From an uncultured Saprospiraceae bacterium (GTDB taxonomy: Bacteria; Bacteroidota; Bacteroidia; Chitinophagales; Saprospiraceae), in NCBI GenBank assembly GCA_937922815.1, contig CALAJP010000026.1:1-32402 (forward strand): DNA of 32,402 bases. Direction: 5' to 3'. Both the position numbers and the translations under genes were made by a program. Below are positions 27,538 through 32,402 of the stretch, one piece after another; positions within the stretch are counted from its first letter, which is position 1; every line of letters starts with the position of its first letter. The notes below the pieces were generated by a model. The model had not been told where the DNA came from, made no database searches, and saw only the letters and a list, made by a program, of their open reading frames with translations.

Positions 27538-30111
27538 ATGGCTCCTTCAGATCGAATTATACCCATAAGATTAGAGGAAGAAATGAAATCAGCCTATATA
27601 GATTATTCTATGTCGGTGATCGTATCTCGAGCGTTGCCCGATGTTAGAGATGGATTGAAACCCGTTCATAGAAGAGTTCTATATGGAATGCAAGACCTTG
27701 GACTTCATTATAATAAATCAGCTAAAAAGTCTGCCAGAATTGTCGGGGAGGTACTCGGTAAATATCACCCACATGGTGATCAATCCGTTTATGCTGCTAT
27801 GGTACGTATGGCTCAAGACTGGTCTTTGAGATACCCACTGGTAGAAGGCCAAGGAAACTTTGGTTCAATGGATGGCGATAGCCCTGCTGCCATGAGATAT
27901 ACCGAGGCTAAATTGGACAAAATTAGTGAAGAATTACTTGCTGATATAAATAAAAATACGGTTGACTATCGTCTAAATTTTGATGATACAACCAAAGAAC
28001 CTACCGTTCTTCCTTCCAAATTACCAAACTTACTAATTAACGGTGCTTCGGGTATCGCTGTAGGTATGGCAACAAATATGCTTCCACATAACCTTACTGA
28101 GGTACTAAACGGAACAGTTGCGATGGTAGATAACCCTGATATTACAGTAGATGAATTGGCTGAGTTTATCAAAGCTCCCGATTTTCCTACTGGAGGAATT
28201 ATCTATGGTTATAAAGGTGTAAAAGATGCCCTACAAACGGGTAGAGGTAGAATTGTTGTTCGTGGAAAGGCTGATATTGAGACGTTGAGCACAGGTAGAG
28301 AACGTATTATTATCTCTGAAATTCCTTACCAAGTCAATAAGGCTTCTTTGGTTGTTAAGATTGCAGAACTAGTTAATGATGAAAAAATCGTTGGTATTTC
28401 TGACATCAGAGACGAATCGGATAGAAAAGGATTAAGAATTGTCGTTGAGGTGAAAAGAGATGCTATGGCATCGGTGGTATTGAGTAAAATATATAAATAC
28501 TCGCCACTACAAAGCTCATACGGTGTAAATAATGTTGCCTTAGTAAATGGTAGACCACAGACACTGAATGTCAAAGATATTCTACAAGAATTTATCAAAT
28601 TCAGATTGGAAGTTATCGTTCGTAGGACGCAATTTGATTTAGATAAAGCCCTAAGTAGAGCACATATCTTAGTCAGTTTATTGGTAGCATTAGATTATAT
28701 TGATGCCGTAATTGACTTGATTCGTTCTTCTCCTAATCCAGATGTAGCGAAAGAAGGTTTACAAAAAGGTAAATTCATTGATGATTTAGATAAATTCTGG
28801 TCACAATTCAAAACCTTGATTGATGATACTCCTTCGAAAGATGCTCCTCTTCCAGAAGGTGATATCTTGACAGAAGTTCAGGCTAAGGCTATTCTTGAAA
28901 TGCGTCTTCAACGTTTGACGGGATTAGAAAGAGATAAGATTCAGGGCGAATATGACGAATTGCTTACTAAAATCAATCACTTCCGTTCTATTCTTGCTGA
29001 CGAAGGTCTTCAAAGAGGCATCATCAAAGATGAGTGTAACGAGATTAAAGAAAAATTCGGAGACGAAAGAAGAACAGAAATTAGCTATTCTGACGGAGAA
29101 ATTAGCATCAAAGATATGATTGCTTCCGAAGATGTAGTTATTACTATTTCTCATTTGGGATATATCAAACGTACGCCACTTACCGAATTCCGTTCTCAAA
29201 ACAGAGGGGGAACAGGTAGCAAAGGAGCAAAAACAAGAGATAAAGACTTTATCGAACATTTGTTCATTGCCAATACGCACAATACTTTGCTTCTTTTCAC
29301 AGAACAAGGAAAGTGTCACTGGTTGAAAGTTTACGAAATTCCAGAGGCATCTAAAGCGTCAAGTGGTCGAGTAATCCAAAACTTATTGAATATTCCTAAA
29401 GATGATAAAGTGAAAGCTTATATCAATATCGAGGATTTGGAAGATACTGAGTTTTTGGACAACCATTACATCATGTTCTGTACCAAAAGAGGACAGGTTA
29501 AGAAAACGCCAATGGAGGCATTCTCAAGACCAAGAAGTAACGGTATTCAAGCCATCACTATCCACGAAGGCGATATGTTGTTGGAAGCGAAATTGACCAA
29601 CGGTAAAAACGAAATTTTATTAGCCGTTAAATCTGGTAGAGCGATTCGATTTAATGAATCTCATGTTCGTTCTATGGGACGTTCGGCAGCAGGAGTTAGA
29701 GGAATTAGCATTACCAATCATGATACCAATGAGGTAGTTGGGATGGTTTGTGTTAATTTGGAATGGGAAAACCCAACCATTATGGTTATTTCTGAAAATG
29801 GGTATGGAAAACGTACCAACTTGGAAGATTACCGAATCACTTCAAGAGGTGGTAAAGGGGTAAAAACACAACAAGTTACCGAAAAAACCGGTGAAGTTGT
29901 TGCCGTCAAAGCTGTTATGCAAGATGATGATGTAATGATTACGACACTAAACGGTGTTACCATTAGAATCAAAGCGGAAGATATTTCTATTACAGGACGT
30001 GCTACGCAAGGAGTCAAAATTATCCGTTTGAAAAAGGATAAAATTGCTGATGTTGCTGCGATAAGAGATTTTGAGCAAGAAGAAGATGAAGTAAATTCTG
30101 AAGAAGAATAG
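27538..30111 (+). CDS. gyrA: DNA gyrase subunit A
   Basis: 857-aa breakage-reunion subunit of gyrase, which introduces negative supercoils with GyrB. The N-terminal domain has the catalytic Tyr121 in [11 protein letters not shown] and the gyrase-type [11 protein letters not shown]. ParC usually has NWG at that place. The C-terminal beta-pinwheel contains GyrA-box-like motifs QNRGGTG and SRGGKGVKT, and the acidic tail [12 protein letters not shown] is common in gyrase. The quinolone-pocket helix reads [12 protein letters not shown], so the positions equivalent to E. coli Ser83 and Asp87 are Gln82 and Ala86. Otherwise length and motifs are normal. A strong terminator follows. Confidence 0.96.
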   Translation: MAPSDRIIPIRLEEEMKSAYIDYSMSVIVSRALPDVRDGLKPVHRRVLYGMQDLGLHYNKSAKKSARIVGEVLGKYHPHGDQSVYAAMVRMAQDWSLRYPLVEGQGNFGSMDGDSPAAMRYTEAKLDKISEELLADINKNTVDYRLNFDDTTKEPTVLPSKLPNLLINGASGIAVGMATNMLPHNLTEVLNGTVAMVDNPDITVDELAEFIKAPDFPTGGIIYGYKGVKDALQTGRGRIVVRGKADIETLSTGRERIIISEIPYQVNKASLVVKIAELVNDEKIVGISDIRDESDRKGLRIVVEVKRDAMASVVLSKIYKYSPLQSSYGVNNVALVNGRPQTLNVKDILQEFIKFRLEVIVRRTQFDLDKALSRAHILVSLLVALDYIDAVIDLIRSSPNPDVAKEGLQKGKFIDDLDKFWSQFKTLIDDTPSKDAPLPEGDILTEVQAKAILEMRLQRLTGLERDKIQGEYDELLTKINHFRSILADEGLQRGIIKDECNEIKEKFGDERRTEISYSDGEISIKDMIASEDVVITISHLGYIKRTPLTEFRSQNRGGTGSKGAKTRDKDFIEHLFIANTHNTLLLFTEQGKCHWLKVYEIPEASKASSGRVIQNLLNIPKDDKVKAYINIEDLEDTEFLDNHYIMFCTKRGQVKKTPMEAFSRPRSNGIQAITIHEGDMLLEAKLTNGKNEILLAVKSGRAIRFNESHVRSMGRSAAGVRGISITNHDTNEVVGMVCVNLEWENPTIMVISENGYGKRTNLEDYRITSRGGKGVKTQQVTEKTGEVVAVKAVMQDDDVMITTLNGVTIRIKAEDISITGRATQGVKIIRLKKDKIADVAAIRDFEQEEDEVNSEEE

Positions 30112-30133
30112 TATTCTTTTTTACAAAAATAGT

Positions 30134-30166
30134 AAAGCCACAATTCAATCGAGTTGTGGCTTTTTT
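30134..30166 (+). terminator. Rho-independent terminator of gyrA
   Basis: AAAGCCACAA (30134-30143) pairs with TTGTGGCTTT (30154-30163) around a 10-nt loop, running into a T-tract. It lies 22 bp after the gyrA stop. Confidence 0.9.
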
Positions 30167-30284
30167 GTAATCCGTTTATGAGTTTTCTTTTGTTTTTGGT
30201 TGTTATAGAAAACGAAAAGCAAACACAAATCTTGGTCCGTAATTCTCCTCCCTACCCTTCTTTTCACTTCTATTTTTTTATTAA

Positions 30285-30416
30285 TTATTTCCTATAACCA
30301 ATGAGTAATTTCGAACCAAAATTGTAATCATCACCTTCCCCTATAATACGAATTCTGTTTGCTCGATATTTTGCCTCAACAACTAAAAATATGTTAAAAT
30401 TATAATTCGCTGACTT
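30285..30416 (-). pseudogene. Remnant of an outer-membrane beta-barrel C-terminus
   Basis: A 43-residue open stretch without a start codon ends in a proper stop. It contains VVEAKYRANRIRII and GEGDDYNFGSKLLIGYRK, with the alternating pattern and final aromatic strand typical of beta-barrel C-termini. Upstream on this strand the frame hits a stop (30417-30419), and all frames are broken toward 30480. It appears to be the decayed 3' end of a gene lost between gyrA and the FkbM gene. The rest of 30167-30503 shows no gene. The family assignment is by pattern only. Confidence 0.4.
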
Positions 30417-30503
30417 TTATACTGCTGTATTTTTTAGAGGAAATGGTTTACTTTTATTAATTTGTGATGATATTAAGTATGTTATCAAGGACAAAAAATA
30501 ACT

Positions 30504-31301
30504 ATGCTACAAGCGAAAAGGTTTTTCAAAAGAAACTCACACAATAGTATATTTAAAATTCTTGCAGGTTTCGGAAGGGCTTTGAATAGGTTTTATGAAA
30601 ATAGAAATCATGATTTATATAGTAACGGTGAGTTAACTGTTTTAAAAAAAATATCAAAACTAAATCCGTCAGTTATCATTGATGGCGGGGCAAATGTTGG
30701 GAAATATTCATTGCTAATTAATCAATTGATGCCCGATGTACGAATCTATTCATTCGAACCTGTAAAAAGCACATTCGAAAAATTAAAAAAGAACGTAAAA
30801 GGTATTAATAATATCACTCCGATTAACAAAGGGCTTTACAGTGAAATCTGTAATAAAGAAATAAATATTTTCACTGGCGACACGCATTCTTCTTTGGTAG
30901 ATATTCAAGGTTTATCTTACGATTCGAACCAAAAACAAACCATAGAACTAACAAAAGGAGATGATTTTATCGGTGAGCACCAAATCGAAATGATTGACTT
31001 ACTAAAAATTGATGTAGAAGGCGTAGAATATGATGTGCTCTTGGGCTTTGAAGAACAAATTCAAAAAAGAAAAATAAAAGTCATCCAATTCGAGTATGGA
31101 TATATAAACATTTCGACAAAAAAACTACTGATAGACTATTATAATTTTTTTGAAAGTAGAGGTTATCTAATTGGTAAAATTTTCCCAAAAACAGTCGAGT
31201 TTAGAAAATACGATTTCAAATATGAAGATTTCTTAGGGCCTAATTTTATTGCCGTAAAGAAAACAGAAACTGAATTAATAAATATGCTAAAAAGAAAATA
31301 G
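30504..31301 (+). CDS. FkbM family SAM-dependent methyltransferase
   Basis: 265 aa. It has an SAM-binding class I Rossmann fold with motif I VIIDGGANVGKYS (~57-69), the acidic end of strand 2 in IYSFEPVKSTFEKL (E85), and the FkbM-family signature LLKIDVEGVEYDVLLGFE (~171-188). FkbM-type enzymes usually O-methylate sugars or polyketides, and in Bacteroidota they are often associated with surface glycan synthesis. No sugar gene is adjacent, so the substrate cannot be told. It stands alone with a weak terminator after it. The ATG at 30504 has no clear ribosome-binding site, which is usual for this phylum. Confidence 0.85.
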   Translation: MLQAKRFFKRNSHNSIFKILAGFGRALNRFYENRNHDLYSNGELTVLKKISKLNPSVIIDGGANVGKYSLLINQLMPDVRIYSFEPVKSTFEKLKKNVKGINNITPINKGLYSEICNKEINIFTGDTHSSLVDIQGLSYDSNQKQTIELTKGDDFIGEHQIEMIDLLKIDVEGVEYDVLLGFEEQIQKRKIKVIQFEYGYINISTKKLLIDYYNFFESRGYLIGKIFPKTVEFRKYDFKYEDFLGPNFIAVKKTETELINMLKRK

Positions 31302-31312
31302 TCGGTATTCCA

Positions 31313-31337
31313 CTACTTTGAAGTAGAGTTCTTTTTT
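31313..31337 (+). terminator. Weak terminator after the FkbM gene
   Basis: CTACTT-TG-AAGTAG (31313-31326) is followed by a T-run at 31332-31337. The stem is only 6 bp and the loop very small. Confidence 0.45.
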
Positions 31338-31394
31338 GTTAATTTGTAGGGATGTAAGTTGGCTGTCATTAAATGAGAAAAAATCGTTCTATGT

Positions 31395-31538
31395 ATGAAG
31401 TTATTTTCAAGGAAAAGAGAATTTAAAGCAGATTTAAAAGGGTTAAGTAACCCAACTAAATTAAGTATACTTAAAATGCACTTATTAACTCAATATTTCA
31501 ATACTTTTAAGTATAAAGTTAAATACATTTATTTTTGA
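31395..31538 (+). CDS. Possible small basic protein (47 aa), coupled to the next gene
   Basis: The ATG at 31395 opens 47 codons (MKLFSRKREFKADLKGL ... KYIYF), rich in Lys, Phe and Leu. The TGA stop overlaps the ATG of the following gene as TGATG, the usual form of translational coupling. I recognise no family. Against it, the composition is close to what AT-rich non-coding DNA gives, and the last third overlaps the leader shared with 103-146, where the other copy has a one-base gap that breaks the frame. Confidence 0.3.
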   Translation: MKLFSRKREFKADLKGLSNPTKLSILKMHLLTQYFNTFKYKVKYIYF

Positions 31539-31554
31539 TGAACTACTTAAGTTT
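31512..31554 (+). promoter_or_regulatory. Leader copy 2, shared with 103-146
   Basis: Contains TATTTTTG (31530-31537), a match to the TAnnTTTG -7 box, flanked by sequence shared with the leader of the lipoprotein gene at the other end of the window. If used as a promoter, the start would fall near 31542-31545, after the ATG at 31538, and translation would then begin at the ATG at 31574. Confidence 0.45.
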
Positions 31555-31987
31555 AAATGACTTGATAAATAAAATGAACGATGAAAATTATTTTAAAAGC
31601 GAGGAAGAATTCTATGTAGATAGTATTATTGATAAAAATCAAGTCATTTTTGTAATCCCAAGAGACAGAATAACTCCAAGACAAATACATCATTTCAAAT
31701 ACTTAGAAAGTAAAAATACGATTCAAATAAAGAGCAAATATAAAAATTGGTTTTTTCCCACTTTCATAGCCTATCTGTTGTTACCTTTATTACCTATTAT
31801 TTTAAGTCCGAATGAGATAACAATAGAGTATCTAAAGATAACTTCATTAATACTACTCGGCTTAACTTTTTTTATTACAATCTTCGCTTTTGTCACTCTA
31901 TATGAAAGTTCAAAACACATAGAACGAGAATTGTCAATAAGAGTAAATTACTTATTACGAAAAAAAGGCTATCAAACAGGTATTTAA
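31538..31987 (+). CDS. Small membrane protein of unknown function, two TM segments
   Basis: 149 aa from the ATG at 31538 (137 aa from the alternative ATG at 31574). No family is recognised. The N-terminal ~65 residues are soluble and charged (EEEFYVDSIIDKNQVIFVIP, then RDRITPRQIHHF). Two hydrophobic segments follow (FFPTFIAYLLLPLLPIIL, ~72-89, and ITSLILLGLTFFITIFAFV, ~101-119), with a basic C-terminal tail (HIERELSIRVNYLLRKKGY). This predicts a hairpin inner-membrane protein with both ends on the same side. It may follow a 47-codon ORF by a TGATG overlap. Confidence 0.6.
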   Translation: MNYLSLNDLINKMNDENYFKSEEEFYVDSIIDKNQVIFVIPRDRITPRQIHHFKYLESKNTIQIKSKYKNWFFPTFIAYLLLPLLPIILSPNEITIEYLKITSLILLGLTFFITIFAFVTLYESSKHIERELSIRVNYLLRKKGYQTGI

Positions 31988-32099
31988 GGAAATAAATCAG
32001 AGTTATCAAAATAGGCACTCCTACTCCTCTCCTTTAATCAAAATCAAATAGAAAATTGAATATTAAAATATAGAGGTAATAAAACTAATAATCAGTATA

Positions 32100-32268
32100 T
32101 TAGACATTATCACGAATGAATTGATATGGATTAAAAATGTTCTTTTTACTTCACTCTTCGTCAAGTACTCATCTTAATACCTATGGGTATTAGATTCCGT
32201 GCTTTCCTTGATTGAAATAAAAATTCCTGTTTTTTCTCTCATACAATCCAATTCGTAATAATAAGTAC
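32100..32268 (+). mobile_element. MITE-like element, copy C (~169 bp)
   Basis: It has the same orientation as copy A and near-identical sequence. The left repeat TTAGACATTATCACGAAT is good. The right repeat keeps ATTCGTAATAA (32251-32261), but its outer bases are changed. The internal hairpin is kept: AAGTAC against GTGCTT uses a wobble, and ATCTtAATA pairs with TATTAGAT. The outer end touches the stop codon of the gene to the right. The flank 31988-32099 shows no gene. Confidence 0.8.
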
Positions 32269-32402
32269 CTAGACAAAAAGATTCGACATTTTTTGTTCTT
32301 TGAAATTGATGGTATATTCAGTGCCAAAATTATTTAAAATATACTCTAATTGCTGTTCTAATTGCTCTTGTGACTCTATATTTTCATAATGAATCCATTT
32401 AT
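32269..32402 (-). CDS. 3' end of an unknown gene, cut by the window edge
   Basis: A minus-strand frame is open from the window edge to a TAG at 32271-32269 and gives the last 43 residues (KWIHYENIESQEQL ... EQKMSNLFV). The Glu/Gln-rich heptad-like stretch ESQEQLEQQLEYIL suggests a helix. No family is recognisable. The stop lies directly at the end of MITE copy C, so the element may have replaced the original 3' end. Confidence 0.5.
   Translation of the reverse strand, partial: KWIHYENIESQEQLEQQLEYILNNFGTEYTINFKEQKMSNLFV

Noticed and set aside
28924-29319. 131-codon minus-strand frame inside gyrA
   Set aside because: Antisense shadow of a well-conserved coding sequence, with no family features of its own.
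27538-30111. ParC instead of GyrA
   Set aside because: The [11 protein letters not shown] motif, GyrA-box-like repeats in the C-terminal domain and acidic tail favour GyrA.
31373-31426. 17-codon ORF starting MRKNRSMYEV
   Set aside because: Too short, no family, and overlaps the better-supported 47-codon frame.
32310-32335. Second sigma-54 site (TTGGCAC on the minus strand)
   Set aside because: No TTGC element follows at the required spacing, and it lies inside the partial coding sequence.

Overview
The window comes from an AT-rich genome of the phylum Bacteroidota (Cytophagia, Saprospiria or Flavobacteriia type). The evidence is a C-terminal type IX secretion (T9SS) type B sorting domain on a giant surface protein, start regions without a clear Shine-Dalgarno sequence, promoter boxes of the TAnnTTTG kind, and Bacteroidota-type housekeeping genes (eukaryote-like class Ia ribonucleotide reductase, 7TM-HD phosphohydrolase, a secreted 'asparagine synthetase B'-labelled protein). 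I cannot name genus or species.

Layout. 1-1.6 kb: a TIG/IPT-domain surface lipoprotein (+) with no ATG start, ending in a strong terminator. 1.8-15.1 kb: one minus-strand gene of 4418 codons, a calcium-binding (thrombospondin type 3) mosaic adhesin with discoidin-like, SdrD/Cna-B-like, PKD/Ig-like and cadherin-like modules, an acidic linker encoded by an 18-bp minisatellite, and a T9SS type B tail. 15.4-19.1 kb: a minus-strand operon gatC - ABC ATPase - pduO-type cobalamin adenosyltransferase - PgpH-like 7TM-HD phosphohydrolase. 19.46-19.94 kb: folK (+) with a TTG start. 19.94-20.03 kb: a candidate 64-nt small RNA on the minus strand, with a consensus-perfect sigma-54 promoter and its own terminator. 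20.1-22.1 kb: two minus-strand genes for cell-envelope proteins. 22.4-30.1 kb: dprA, nrdB, nrdA, gyrA, all (+), a DNA metabolism block. 30.3-32.4 kb: a decayed beta-barrel gene fragment (-), an FkbM methyltransferase (+), a small two-TM protein (+) with a possible 47-codon partner upstream, and the 3' end of an unknown gene (-).

Cross-cutting structure. Three copies of an approximately 170-bp element with 18-bp terminal inverted repeats (TTAGACNTTATTACGAAT) and a conserved internal hairpin lie at 1633-1803 (+), 19272-19442 (-) and 32100-32268 (+). It looks like a non-autonomous MITE family. Each copy sits within 30 bp of a gene end or start. A separate 44-bp leader is shared between the first gene and the small two-TM gene at the other end of the window.

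The least expected items are the sigma-54 small RNA candidate, the MITE family, the shared leader, and a GyrA whose two main quinolone-contact positions carry Gln and Ala instead of Ser/Thr and Asp/Glu. Functions are assigned by reading motifs. No database search was possible.
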